Assembly: GCA_009760855.2 (NCBI GenBank)
Contig: WPIO01000078.1
Span: 246,001-310,000 of the forward strand
Reading direction: 5' to 3'
DNA length: 64,000 nt
DNA from: Cristatella mucedo
Taxonomy: Eukaryota > Bryozoa > Phylactolaemata > Cristatellidae
Positions 45,507-56,059 of the stretch are shown in pieces. The translations under genes and the position numbers were made by a program. The notes below the pieces were generated by a model, which was not told where the DNA came from, did not search any database, and saw only the letters and a program-made list of their open reading frames with translations. Numbering within the stretch: position 1 is the first letter of the stretch; each line of letters begins with the position of its first letter.

Positions 45507-45661
45507 GTCGTCATAATTGAGAAACCACTGCACTCAGCAGCCATACTAAAGATAGCATTAGTACTGGCTTGCGTTTTGTTGGGGGATAAGACTCGGGAAT
45601 AAATGTGTCTTCTTTTTTGGTTCTGTTTCAATGTTTACTGTTTTAGTTCAATTAAAATTAA

Positions 45662-45846
45662 ATGGCGAATGGTCCGGAACCACTACCACAGCAAGCCAAA
45701 GACGATGAAGCACCGGTGCAAGTATTGGATGGCAACGAAATATTGGGGCAAGGAGTTGTAGGCTATGGCTATGATATACTCGAATACCCGCTGATGCAGC
45801 AGAAGAATTTATGCGGCCTCAAGAAGCAGCAGACAATAATGAGTGA
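45662..45846 (+). pseudogene. R2 small acidic protein, copy B (frameshifted)
   Basis: Starts MANGPEPLPQQAKDDEAPVQ and VLDGNEILGQGVVGYGYD, as in copy A. Compared with copy A, one base is missing in the GATATACTCGAATACCCGC stretch, so the normal end (AAGAAGCAGCAGAC..GAGTGA) is read out of frame and translation would run to 45910. The upstream leader is conserved. Confidence 0.65.
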
Positions 45847-45917
45847 CACTTGGCGGATGCATTTTCTTCCTGACCTAAGACTCCTATGCTCGGCTGAAGC
45901 GCTCGACTGAGCACCTT

Positions 45918-46124
45918 GTGCAATGGAGCAATCATCGAGCAGTCACCGAGAAACCTGATTGCTCACCAGTCGGCAGAGAGCTTGGCCCGTGCATTGACGT
46001 TAGGAAGCCCGAAACTGCGGTTCAAATCCAAACGATATGTTCGTTTTTATCCGGTCGCTTTTTCTTGTCAGGACCCGATGTGCTACAATGCCCCACGATT
46101 TTGAGCTATGAGTTTGGCCGCTAA
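45918..46124 (+). other. Second conserved frame in R2, copy B
   Basis: Reads QWSNHRAVTEKPDCSPVGRE, RKPETAVQIQTICSFLSGRF and LQCPTILSYEFGR, equivalent to the frames at 37260-37546 and 55426-55647. Coding status uncertain. Confidence 0.3.
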
Positions 46125-46294
46125 ACTTGAACTGATATCTTCTGATGAAATAGCCGCAATAAGCCAAGGCTTGTCAGCAGCCCGATTTACGAATATGCTT
46201 GAGCACGATTGTAGTATGACTTATGACATGGCCTACATATAGTGTATTGGCCAGACCTCAGTCACTCCCTTGTAGTAACTGTCTGCCGGTAGGT

Positions 46295-46342
46295 AATAAT
46301 AATAATAATGCACTTGATAAAGCGCATTATTATTATTATTAG
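46295..46342. mobile_element. Palindromic mini-tail insert in R2 copy B
   Basis: (AAT)n GCACTTGATAAAGCGC (ATT)n: the end of a LINE-B tail flanked by inverted AAT/ATT runs. The same insert lies in copy C at 55814-55866. It is missing from copy A and from the older copy at 63.43 kb. Confidence 0.85.
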
Positions 46343-46395
46343 GTAAATTAGAGTGCTATGCATGAACTGCTGTAAGTTTAAAAAGAGTCTATTGG

Positions 46396-47376
46396 AATCG
46401 CCTTAGGAACGCCACTGCACGGACGCAAACAAGCGGATTGCATCCGAAGACAAACAAGCGGCGGTGAATTTCTCACCGCCAGCGCACAAGTGGGCTTTCC
46501 TCACCCGAAACGTCAGATTGCGGTCCGGCTTGTGCAATGTGAAGCCTTCGCGTCGGCAGCACGGCGCACGAGAAAGTCTGGGCCCCATCCGAAATACCTC
46601 TAGCAGCCCTATTGAAAAGACGGCTTGCATGAAAGTGCAAAGATTTCTGAATCATTTTTGGGGTGGCAGGAGAACTCTATGAAGAATGGATACAAGTTTA
46701 AAAGAGCTCACGTTCAACTCAATGACCATCGGACGAGCTTACCATTGCCAAAAGAACGCCTGCTTATTTGGGGTATACAATTGTGAGGCGGCATGGTAAC
46801 ACCCTCTACTTTAAAACTTCCGGTTTGACCTCGGACACGAGAGAGCTCATGGGTTCGCCGGCGATCGATCACCAAGGACATGTTGTGCAGTGCCATCCAC
46901 CATTTTGGCCTACAGTGACCTTCCAACTTGCATGTGTCCGTTGTTAATCACGATATGGTAGCGTTGGCGCTAATCAGTGTTAGCCCTTGCCTACGTGCCA
47001 AAAATACCGGTGAAGTAGGGAGTGTGAAACTACAGAATGTGACACGGCAGGTGCACAAAACGCGCAGGTATGCCGTGGCTAGTAGAGCACGACATTTAAC
47101 ACCGATCCCCAATAAAATTACGTAAATAATCCATGTCCGCAATATAGGGCAGTCTATTTTAAATGCACAAGTGTCTGGCATCAGCCATAGCATACAGCTC
47201 TCTACCAAACCCAAAGCGCATATCACAGATCACACACAATGCAGATCATGAAGACCAAAGTGCGGGTGACTGAAATTACTTGAAGCTTGTATTCCGTCCA
47301 ATCAAAGATATTGACGTAACTGGTTTCCAATTAATTAATTCGGGAATCTTTTTTACTATCTCTATTGAAAAGATCT
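46396..47376. other. Unassigned spacer
   Basis: No gene recognised. A 72-residue plus frame (46464-46682) and overlapping minus frames show no known motif. Confidence 0.4.
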
Positions 47377-49553
47377 CGTTGATATAGCTCACCAGTGTTT
47401 CATAACTACTCATACCACATTTTCTTTACAGCTTGTACTAAAGCCTTTTCGCTTAGTAAGGTGCAACTCGTGACGCTCTGCATCAACGTGAGCTGCAGAC
47501 AATTTTCGTGGGTTCATGTGTGCTTTACTTCTGGAGGGCCTTTTGACACGTGCAATTTGGCAGTTATATATACAAGTGGGGCACAATCTGCCTCTTTTCT
47601 TTTCCGTCGTGAAGTAAAAATTGACCAAGTGTACCATTTCTCATCGACCTGCACTAGTTCCCAGGCAAACAGCGTGTCGACTTCAAGGTTCTGTCACTCA
47701 CTTTTAGGCCCTTGTATTCTCTTGATCTAAACTATGTATTCGAACTACTTCCTATCCAGGATAGTAACTGTACCGTAGAATACCCGTAATTGAGACGTGC
47801 TTTTCCGCAATAACATCATTAGATGAGTAATTTTCCGCCCCAGTAAACTCTTCCTTCTTGCGGCTAAGAAAAAACCTGGAAAATTCTGGTCACGCCCACT
47901 CGGATAAAAGATTCAGCTTCTCCGAAGAACTCTGAGCAAATGGCAGGAACTTCACTGCAGAGCCGATAGAGTTCTATCGACATTTTGACATTGCAGACGG
48001 AGATATATTTTTTGTTATAATTTTTATTCTTGGGAATTAGTGGGTTAAGTATGGATAGGCCTAAAGCTGAAGAATATCGAAACGTTGAAGATCTAGGCCG
48101 TAAAACATCGAGCCTTTAAACACGGGCTTTAAAATAACAACTTATGACGCTTAATTTAATGTACCTTACTTTGTAAAATTTCCAAGAAGCACTTTTTTCA
48201 AGTCTCTCACTCCGCCGGCAATAGTCTAACCCATCTTGAAGAAGCCCAGATTCACGATTTGGGTTAATCCTCACCCAGATTTATTAATCCTCTTTTGTCC
48301 CGTGTTATCAAAGTGATAAGTAGCTGTTGGCATTAATTTATAAAGATGATTCCGAAGAGCATACATTCAGATTTAGTCAAATTTACTCATTTTTACGACA
48401 AAAGTAAAATCGTCAGCCGTTGATATAGCTCACCAGTGTTTCATCACTATGCTTACCACGTTTTATTTACAGCCTATACTAAAGCATTTTGGCTTAGTAA
48501 GGTGCAACTCGCGACGCTCTGCATCAACGTGAGCTGCAGACAATATTCGTGGGTCCATGTGTACTTTACGTCTGGGTGGCCTTTTGACACATGCAATAAG
48601 CAACGATGCACTTAAAAGTGGTGCACAACTCTACCTCTTCGCTTTTCCGTCGTGGAAGTCGAAATTGACCAAGTGTACCATTTCTCACCGACCTGCAGTG
48701 GCTCCCAAGCAACCAGCGTGTCGACTTCAAGGTTCTGTCATTCAATGTTAGGCCCTTGCATTCTCTTTTTCTAAAGATATGTATCCTTATCATCATTCTC
48801 TTTATTTAAAGATATCATTATCTTTATAATTTATCATATTTATCATTATTTTTATCTGAATATATATATACTATGTATCCGAACTACTTCTTAACCATGC
48901 TAATGCCTGTAGTGAAGTATGCCCGTAATTGGGACGTGCTGTTCCGATGCAACATCAGTAGATATCAGTACTTTTCCGCCACTTTAAACTCTGCCTACTT
49001 TTGGCTAAGAAACAAACCCGGCAAATTCTGGTCACGCCCACTCACATAAAAGATTTCGCTTCTCCGAAAAACTCTGAGCAAACGGCAGGAACTTCACTGT
49101 ACAGCCGATAGGGTTCTCTCAACATTGTGAAATTACAGACGAAGATATATTTTTTTTATTCTTGGGAATCAATGGTTTAAGTATGAATAGGCCTACTGCA
49201 AAAGAATATCAAGAACGTTGAAGATCTAAACCGTAAAGCACCGAGCCTTTAAACATAGGCTTTAAAATAACAACTTATTACGCTTAATTAATGTGCGTTA
49301 CTTCTGTAAAATTCTCAAGAAACACGCTTTTTTCAAGTCTCTCACGCCGCAAGCAATATTCTAGCCTATCTTGAAGAAGCCCAGATTCAAGGTTCGGGTT
49401 AATCCTCACCCAGATTTCGTTATCCTCTTCTGTCCCGTGTTATCAAAGTGATAAGTAGCTGTTGGCATTAATATATAAAGATGACGCCGAAGAGCATACA
49501 TTCAGATTTACTCAAATTTACTTGTTTTTACGGCAAAAGTAAAATTATCAGCC
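47377..49553 (+). repeat. Direct tandem duplication, units of 1.04 and 1.14 kb
   Basis: CGTTGATATAGCTCACCAGT opens unit 1 (47377) and unit 2 (48418). They agree along their length (for example GGTGCAACTCG..CGTGAGCTGCAGACAAT, CAGAGCCGATAG, GTGTTATCAAAGTGATAAG). Unit 2 has an extra AT-rich block near 48785-48870. Each unit contains a LINE-B fragment: CGACCTGCACTAGTTCCCAG at 47646 and CGACCTGCAGTGGCTCCCAA at 48690, continuing to ATGTAT(T/C)CGAACTACTTC. No gene recognised. Confidence 0.93.
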
Positions 49554-50278
49554 TCAGTAATCTCAAGAACCATAGCAGGGGAAAGTCTCATCTTGGTATT
49601 TGCTCCTCCAATTAGTTCTTTCTGTAGGTAAACCACGGTGCCATCGGTTATGAGACTGCTAAGGAATGTTTAACTAGCAGGGGTAAAGCACCCACTGTAT
49701 CTCCAAATGTAACTCCAAAACACACCATAGACCAAGAGGGTGTTAAGCAGGAGTGTTCTGTAGCCCACTCATCGCCTAAGCGGCTTACCGAACGCATCCG
49801 GGAGCCAACGGGCACCATCTCAGGAAACAAAGAGTAAGTGAGAGCAGTCGATGAAGTGAGTAGCATGGAAGTAGCACCTCAGGACGATTTGAAAGGATTA
49901 CCATATTCGGCGGCTGAAGATAAGATGTCGTTGCTTTAGTATTGTGGAAATGAGTTCCACTGCCAAGAACCTGCAGAGCAAAACCTGTCGCCAACGGTCT
50001 TCACACAAATTAATAGAATTGCGAATTTATTGTAATAATAATAATAATAATATTAATAATAATTCACTTGATAAAGCGCCCTCAGACAACTTAATCTCTC
50101 TCTAGGCGCTTTACATTTGCTGTAAAGTGAAATGCCATTGAATGGTAAGTAAAATCAGGCTTGAAAAAACAAACGAAATGAATAATATGGTTAGGGGTGA
50201 TATGCACAGGGTCAGCATGCAAATGTGGTTAGTGGCAGCATGTACAGTGTCAGCACGCATAAGCACATCAAGGAGGAA

Positions 50279-51574
50279 TCACAGGGACCCACTAAATGCT
50301 GTCCTAAATAGGTGTGTTTTTAGGTTCCTTTTAAATGTGGTCAGGTCAGGGGATGTTCTGACGCAGGTCGGGAGGCAGTTCCAGGCTTTGGGAGCGTATG
50401 AACTAAATGCACGGTCTCCAAAGAATTTAAGGTTTGTATGAGGTATTTCTAGACTGTTGGACTCCGAAAAGCGGGTGGTACGATGCTTAGCCTGATGGGG
50501 TAGTATATCTGACAGATAGGCTGGAGCCATAGAATGAAGGGACCTAAAAGTGAGGGACAAAACCTTGAAGTCAATCCGTTGCTTGACTGGTAGCCAGTGC
50601 AGGTCGGCGAGAAGTGGAGTAATGTGGCAACTGCGACGCTCACGACAGACAAGCCTAGCTGCGGAGTTTTGCACCAGCTGCAATCGCCTGATCGCACATG
50701 CTGGTAGGCCAGTAAGCAGTGAGTTGCAGAAGTCGAGACGGGATGTCACGAATGCATGGACCAACTTGGACGTGGTATCCTTATCTAAACAAGCCCGAAT
50801 TTTAGCAATGTTATGAAGCTGAAAATAGGCAGATTTGACTGTGGAGCTGATATGGTCGTCTAACGAGAGGTCGCTTTGGAATATGACACCTAGATTTCGA
50901 GCTGATTCAACTGGAGATATGCTGGCAGAACCATTTTTGAGAGTCAGCCTTTTCAATCTCTGGATCACACTGGGTTTGCCCATAACTAGTAAGTTAGTTT
51001 TATCATCGTTTAGTTTTAGAAAATTTGCTGCCATCGATGTGCGGATGTCATCAATGCATGCAGCTAGTGAGTTTAGAGAATTTGAGGTGCTCGAAGGCTG
51101 GGAGAGATCAAAGCAAAGGTACAACTGAGTGTCATCTGCACAGAAGTGAAAGCCTAGATTGTGCTTGGCAATCACATCAGCAAGAGGGAGGGTATAAACC
51201 GTGAAAAGAACCGGACCTAGCACAGAGCCCTGAGGTACTCCATATTTCAGAGGTACTTCAGATGATCTTTGTCCATTCACGTCAATACTCTGGAGTCTCC
51301 CACTGAGATAGGACCTGAACCACTGCAGAGCAGTGCCAGTGATGCCCTGGCGAGATGAGAGGCGCTCTACAAGAACTTTGTGATCGATCGTATCAAAAGC
51401 TGCCGAAAGATCAAGCAAAACAAGCAGAGACACTCTACCCATGTCTCCATTCCTAAGTAGGTCGTTGTATACCCTAAGCAATGCTGACTCTGTGGAGTGA
51501 TTAGCTCTAAAGCCAGACTGGAACTTACTAGCAAGGTGTGAGGTTTCGATATACGAGTTCAGCTGGTCCGCCAC
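50279..51574 (-). pseudogene. LINE-B reverse transcriptase (431 residues of frame)
   Basis: Motifs in order: FRANHSTESALLRVYNDLL (22-40), SAAFDTIDHKVL (57-68), YGVPQGSVLGPVLF (111-124) and FHFCADDTQLY (142-152). The last is FYADD in the relatives, so the Tyr before the catalytic Asp pair is Cys here; both Asp remain. The C-terminal part (LLADLHWLPVKQRIDFKVLS) is the piece found most often as fragments. Read in a different frame from the linker, so the copy is inactive. Confidence 0.93.
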
Positions 51575-52343
51575 GACCCGTTCGAGTGTCTTGGAATGGT
51601 AGAAGGGAAACTAGGCGGTAGTTGCTCAAGTTCTCTTGGTCAAGTGTAGTTTTCTTGAGAAGTGGCCTGACTACAGCTTTTTTGAAAGGTGCTGGGACCT
51701 GACCTGAGGCTAATGACATATTAATTATGTTAGTTATGCATGGCAGCAGCAGATGAATGCAACGTAGGAGCGGGACAGTGGGAATAGGGTCCAGAGGACT
51801 TGTTGTCTTCTTTGATTGAGATACGAACTTTAGGACTAGATCACTAGTGACCTGCTTAAATGCAGACATTGAGGCGCAGCCAGGAACCGAGGAACAGCAT
51901 TCTAGTGGGGAGTTTGTCATCACAGGGATGGATTCCCTGATCTTGTCTATCTTCTGCACAAAGAATCGAGAGAAGCGATCGGCTAGATCATCATTAGGAT
52001 CATCAGGTAAGGAGCTAATCTGGGAACGGTTGAGGAGATGGTTTATTGTCGACATCAGCATTTTTGGATTGTGCATCTGTGATTCAACAATGTTTTTATA
52101 AAAACTAGACTTGGCCTTTGCTAGGATCGATTGGTACGACCTACAGTAGTCTTCATATGCCTGTCGATGGACAGTTAGTCCTGATCTTTTGCATGCTTTT
52201 TCAAGCTTTCGTTTAGTAGACTTGGCTAGTTTAATGTCTTCGGTAAACCATAGGCCGTCTGGGCGGGGGCGCACAGTGCGCTTCGTCAGAGGGGCAAACT
52301 CGTCTAGCGTGTCAGCTAGTGTCGTGTTGAAGCTATCTACCAA
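51528..52343 (-). pseudogene. LINE-B linker between endonuclease and reverse transcriptase
   Basis: 271 residues of open frame joining the two enzymes: it starts with TLDEFAPLTKRTVRPRP, continues RPDGLWFTEDIKLAKSTKRK and LLNRSQISSLPDDPNDDLAD, and reaches the palm entry SPLDPIPTVPLLRC, KKAVVRPLLKKTTLD and NYRLVSLLPF. It stops being in frame within the motif that follows LLPF. Confidence 0.9.
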
Positions 52344-52449
52344 TGATGACAGATCGGAGGGAGGATTGAGCAGCAGAGGTGAAGCAGATTATCTCGCACG
52401 GACAGCATCGATGTCAAGGGTCTTGAGGTTTCGCGATTCACAGGTTATT

Positions 52450-53433
52450 TTAGAGGAGGATGTGGGCACACTGTAGATTGAATGAGATCTGCATGTGGTC
52501 AGATAAGCATGATTTGGTAATAATTGGTGATGACAAAGTGCAGTTGTAAGAGAAAATCTGGTCGAGTGTGTGACCCTTGATGTGAGTAGGGCCATGCACA
52601 TGAGCCACAAGAGACAATGAGTCAGTCAATGCACAAAATTCGGTGCTGAAAGCGTCAGATAAGTTATCAAGGTGAACGTTGAAATAACCCATTACGAGGA
52701 AGGATCGATTTCTTGCACACAGAGTCGAAATGAGATCGGAGAAATCTGAGATAAAGGAGGATTTGGTACCTGGTGGGCGATAGACTACTGCCACTATCGG
52801 TAGCTTGTTTTCTGGTGAGACCAAGACAATTGATTCAAAAGACTGCTTCGAGGGTACCGCAAATGGCTTGAAGTTGAATTTCGAGCGCACGATAATAGCA
52901 ACTCCACCTCCAGTTTTGATTGATCTAGGGGTGTGAAAGAACGAGAAACCAGATGGAGTAGCGTCTTTAACTGTCGGGCAGTTTATCGATTTTAGCCAAG
53001 TTTCAGTTAGGGTGAGCAGGTCGATACCATTTTCAGAAATAAGGTCGCTTATTACTAGAGGTTTATTGCACATTGAGTGAGGATTCCAAAGGCAAGCGTT
53101 AAGTCTGGCCGATGGGGTTACAACAGGCTTGATGACCACTAAGTTTGAGGAATTTACAGTGACGCATGTGGGGGAGCGTGCTGAGCGGTTCAAGACAATG
53201 CTAGGAATACCGAACGAGCTGGTACTCAGCTTGCAGGTTCCGCCCAACGAGCGGCGTCTGAGCTGGCGGTTCCGGCTACCGCGGCGGCTACGGGGTGCTT
53301 TTCTTTTGTTAATGCATAGTTCATGAATCTTAGCAACAACATTAATATCTACAAATGAATTTGATATGCGATGACGAAGCGATAACAGCTGCTGACGATC
53401 ATAACTAACAAGCAGATTACTAGCCGCCGGCAA
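52450..53433 (-). pseudogene. LINE-B N-terminal region and APE endonuclease
   Basis: 327-residue frame. A basic cluster (KRKAPRSRRGSRNRQLRRR, 43-61) precedes the APE fold: LTETWLKS (142-149, catalytic Glu kept), GGGVAIIVRS (175-184), VVYRPPG (216-222) and SDHMQISF (311-318). The motif GDFN is MGYFN (248-252) here, so the Asp needed for catalysis is Tyr. No separate ORF1 was seen upstream; about 200 bp of leader remains. Confidence 0.92.
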
Positions 53434-53870
53434 AGCTAAGGCAGCCGCCGGCGTGGGAGACCCAGCAGCCCGAAGCGATAAGCGTTTAGATGTCCATAGG
53501 CAGGTAATTTCTTACGCGCTACGGTCAAATAACAATCAGAATAACTTTAAACAGGTCTTAGCTGTATCGTTTCCGTATACGATGTTCGCAACAACTTCGG
53601 TTTTCGGAAGAATTCTGCAACGAACAAGAACGCACGTTAAATAGGGAACCTGAGGGCATGAGGCTGTCCGTTGATAGACCGGGTGCCATGGAAGCTCCTT
53701 TAGCGAAGGAGACACATGGCCGATCCTATGAGATTTTCTAAATAGTCTTGCAGCCATACTCATCACCGGTTGAAGTGGCATGATTGCTTTTTTTGAGAGC
53801 CCAACCAAAATGGAATTGCAATAATCTAGCCAAGACAGAACCGGGGACATACCCAGTTTTTTTTTAATTC

Positions 53871-54149
53871 ATGCAGGTATGCAGACGACAGCAAATCGTG
53901 ATAGCAATTAGGGTCACTCATATATAAAGCAATTTCGACTACACAACAAATAGGTCTCGCTGGAGACTTTTGCACCAGCTGTAAGTGCATTATTGCAGAT
54001 GTCAAAAGATCAGCTAGACGCATTGTAGTTGTTTTAGGACTTGTTTCTAATTGAATTTCTTCTTCCTGACCTGCACTGGCTTACAAAAAACCAGCGTATC
54101 GACTTTTCGGTTCCTTGCATTCTCTTTATCCAAACTATTTATCCGAACT
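53871..54149. mobile_element. LINE-B fragments, mixed orientation
   Basis: About 53930-54025 is minus-strand LINE-B (ACTTTTGCACCAGCTGTAAG). About 54066-54149 is a plus-strand piece (GACCTGCACTGGCTTACAAA, CAGCGTATCGACTTTTC, TATTTATCCGAACTA), ending directly at the SINE-1 head. Confidence 0.7.
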
Positions 54150-54335
54150 AGCCGTGGTGGCACACTGGGTTAGGCGGTTGCTTTTTACGACCTAGGTTCC
54201 GAGGTTGTGGGTTCGAATCCTGCGGCGGGTGATTCTTTAACGCTGCAGCAAGCGGTGGTGATAGCCGTAAAGGCTCTTTTTTCTGTCGCTATATAAAAGA
54301 GGCTGTTAAATCAGCTAATATTATTATTTCTGTTC
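54150..54335 (+). mobile_element. SINE-1, full-length with tRNA-like head
   Basis: Box-A-like TGGCACACTGG at 54158-54168, and box B GGTTCGAATCC (perfect consensus) at 54210-54220. The body CTGCAGCAAGCGGTGGTGAT leads to GTCGCTATATAAAAGAGGC and a TATTATTATT tail. It heads R2 copy C, where copies A and B keep only the body. Confidence 0.9.
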
Positions 54336-54814
54336 TTAAACAGGCTGTATACCGGAAGCCTCTCACCTCAGACTCAAGTCATCAGCTGAGCCCCTGCTTG
54401 TCAATTGTCCTCTGTGCACTAATATTGTGCATTTATGACTAGCTAATTGAAGTGCATTTTGGAAGCTTTTGTAATTCTCCACGAAAAGATTTTAGTACTC
54501 GTAGGGTGAAATATAATTGTATCATTATTGCTGCTACTATTTTTGTATTCAAAGGTGCGAGAGTTGAGTTTTTATAGCTAGCTAGCTTAGAAATGAAGCT
54601 CCAAGAATCAGATTAGCAATATTATCGGCTTTCTTAGATTAAGATGCAGGTGGTTTTGGTCGTCATAATTTAGAAACTACTGCTCTGATCAGCCATACTA
54701 AAAATCACATTACCACCATCTAGCTTTTCATTGCGGGATAAGACTCGCCTATAAAGTTGACTTATTTACTGGTTATGTTCAAATGCTTGACTGTTGTAGG
54801 TGAATTAAAATTAA

Positions 54815-55369
54815 ATGGCGAACCATTTTTTACTAGTCCCGGAGCAAGCAGAAGATGATGTAATACCGGTGCAAGTAGTTGACGGCAATGACTATGTAAT
54901 ACCAGTAAAACCAGTCCCACAGCAAGCCGAAGATAGCAGTATACCCGTGCAATTAGTTGATGACTATGACTACGTAATACCGGTGCAAATAGTTGACGAC
55001 TATGACTATGTGATACTTGTGGGTGTGGTTGATGACTATGACTATGTAATACCGGTGCATGTATTCGACAACTACGACTATGAGATATCGGTGGATGTAG
55101 TTGACGACTGTGACTACGTAATACCGGTGCATGTAGTTGACGACTACGACTATGTGATACCGGTGCAAGTAGTTGACAATTATGACTATGTAATACCGGT
55201 GCAAATAGTTGACGACTATGACTATGTAATACCGGTGCAAGAAGTTGACGTCTGCGACTACGATCCACGCCCACAGGCCATTGATGGTGTGAAGCACTCC
55301 AATCGTCCAGCAGAAGAATTTACCGCGAACATTAGGCGGCCGCAGCAAGCAGCAGACGATGATGAATGA
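54815..55369 (+). CDS. R2 acidic repeat protein, copy C (184 residues)
   Basis: Unrecognised family. N-terminal MANHFLLVPEQAEDD and a second block PVPQQAEDSS (a 26-residue internal duplication) lead into nine 12-residue repeats of the type VIPVQIVDDYDY (residues 42-149; 54938-55261), then a tail with PAEEFTANIRRPQQAADDDE. The repeat keeps Pro at position 3, Val at 4, Asp at 9 and a final Asp-Tyr in nearly all units. There is no signal peptide or long hydrophobic segment. The start and stop contexts match copies A and B. The repeat is in multiples of 36 bp, so antisense frames are also open; the plus frame is favoured because its ends agree with the paralogues. Confidence 0.55.
   Translation: MANHFLLVPEQAEDDVIPVQVVDGNDYVIPVKPVPQQAEDSSIPVQLVDDYDYVIPVQIVDDYDYVILVGVVDDYDYVIPVHVFDNYDYEISVDVVDDCDYVIPVHVVDDYDYVIPVQVVDNYDYVIPVQIVDDYDYVIPVQEVDVCDYDPRPQAIDGVKHSNRPAEEFTANIRRPQQAADDDE
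54938..55261 (+). repeat. 36-bp in-frame minisatellite, 9 units
   Basis: Nine consecutive 36-bp units, each with a form of ATACCGGTGCAAGTAGTTGA followed by CGACTATGACTATGT. Unit differences are mostly single-base changes. Copies A, B and D hold only one equivalent of the unit, so the expansion is specific to copy C. Confidence 0.93.
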
Positions 55370-55425
55370 CACTTGGCGGATGCATTTTCCTCCTGACCTA
55401 AGACTCTTATGCTCGGCTGAAGCGC

Positions 55426-55647
55426 TTGACTGAGCTCCTTGTGCAATGGAGCGATCATCGAGCAACCACCGAGGAACCTGATTGCTCACCTGTCGGCAGA
55501 GAGCTTGGCCCGTGCATTGGTGTTAAGAAGCCTGAAACTGCGGTTCAAGTCCAAACGCTGTGTTCCTGTTTATCCGATCGCTTTTTCTTGTCAAGACCCG
55601 ATGTGCTACAATGCCCCACGATTGTGAACTATGAGTTTGGCCGCTAA
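55426..55647 (+). other. Second conserved frame in R2, copy C
   Basis: VQWSDHRATTEEPDCSPVGR, KKPETAVQVQTLCSC and LQCPTIVNYEFGR match the frames in copies A and B. Coding status uncertain, and the apparent start is not an ATG. Confidence 0.3.
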
Positions 55648-55813
55648 ACTTGAACTGATATCTACTGATGAAATAGCCGCAATAAGCCAAGGCTTGTCAG
55701 CAGCCCGATTTACGAATATGCTTGAGCACGATTGTTGTATGACTTATGACATGGCCTACATATAGTGTATTGGCCAGACCTCAGTCACTCCCTTGTAGTA
55801 ACTGTCTGCCGGT

Positions 55814-55866
55814 AGGTAATAATAATAATAATGCACTTGATAAAGCGCATTATTATTATTATTAGG
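55814..55866. mobile_element. Palindromic mini-tail insert in R2 copy C
   Basis: Same insert as at 46295-46342: AAT runs, GCACTTGATAAAGCGC, ATT runs. Confidence 0.85.
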
Positions 55867-56059
55867 TAAATTAGAGTGCTATGCATGAACTGCTGTAAGT
55901 TTAAAAAGAGTCTATTAGAATCGCTGGCCGTATCAGCCATAATATACAGTATTCTTCTTGTTTATTCGTAATACGGTGTTACGATTAGCGCTGGGTGCAG
56001 AATATTGAACGTTGTATCAATACAGTTGGCATGTTGCGAGCTCCAAATATCTATTATTA

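Larger units (their letters stand above)
44878..46395 (+). repeat. Module R2, copy B
   Basis: Collinear with copy A but with two insertions: a LINE-B tail plus SINE-2 fragment at about 45328-45505, and a small palindromic tail insert at about 46295-46342 (shared with copy C). The homology ends abruptly at about 46395, where copies A and C continue into TGGCC..ATCAGCC. Confidence 0.9.
50031..53640 (-). mobile_element. LINE-B, about 3.6 kb, near full-length CR1/L2-type element
   Basis: The limits are set by the interrupted LINE-A. From 5' to 3' on the minus strand it has about 200 bp of leader, a basic N-terminal segment with APE endonuclease (to 52450), a linker (52343-51528), reverse transcriptase (51574-50279) and a 3' UTR ending in a hairpin (stem AAGCGCC/GGCGCTTT) and (ATT)n. 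The protein is spread over three frames, so there are at least two frameshifts. The scattered tails at 1.7, 13.4, 36.2 and 45.3 kb are truncated copies of this end. Confidence 0.93.
49688..53870 (-). mobile_element. Old LINE-A copy split by LINE-B
   Basis: 49688-50030 carries the LINE-A 3' region (AAGAGGGTGTTAAGCAGG, GTGGAAATGAGTTCCACTGC, GTCGCCAACGGTCTT) ending at GAATTTATTG. 53641-53870 resumes with ACCTGAGGGCATGAGGCTG and AGCGAAGGAGACACATGG. In the 2.98-kb LINE-A these two pieces are adjacent (near 17.11 kb). The intervening 3.6 kb is the later LINE-B insertion. Confidence 0.88.
54240..56050 (+). repeat. Module R2, copy C
   Basis: Collinear with copies A and B: SINE-1 body, leader (TCAATTGTCCTCTGTG, GATTTTAGTACTCGTAGGG), acidic frame, second frame and 3' part. 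It shares the palindromic tail insert with copy B, but continues beyond 55.92 kb as copy A does. The acidic frame is expanded by internal repeats. Confidence 0.9.

Noticed and set aside
54762-55489. Antisense frames of 170 and 178 residues over the 36-bp repeat
   Set aside because: Any stop-free unit with a length divisible by three gives open frames on both strands; only the plus frame has ends shared with the paralogues.
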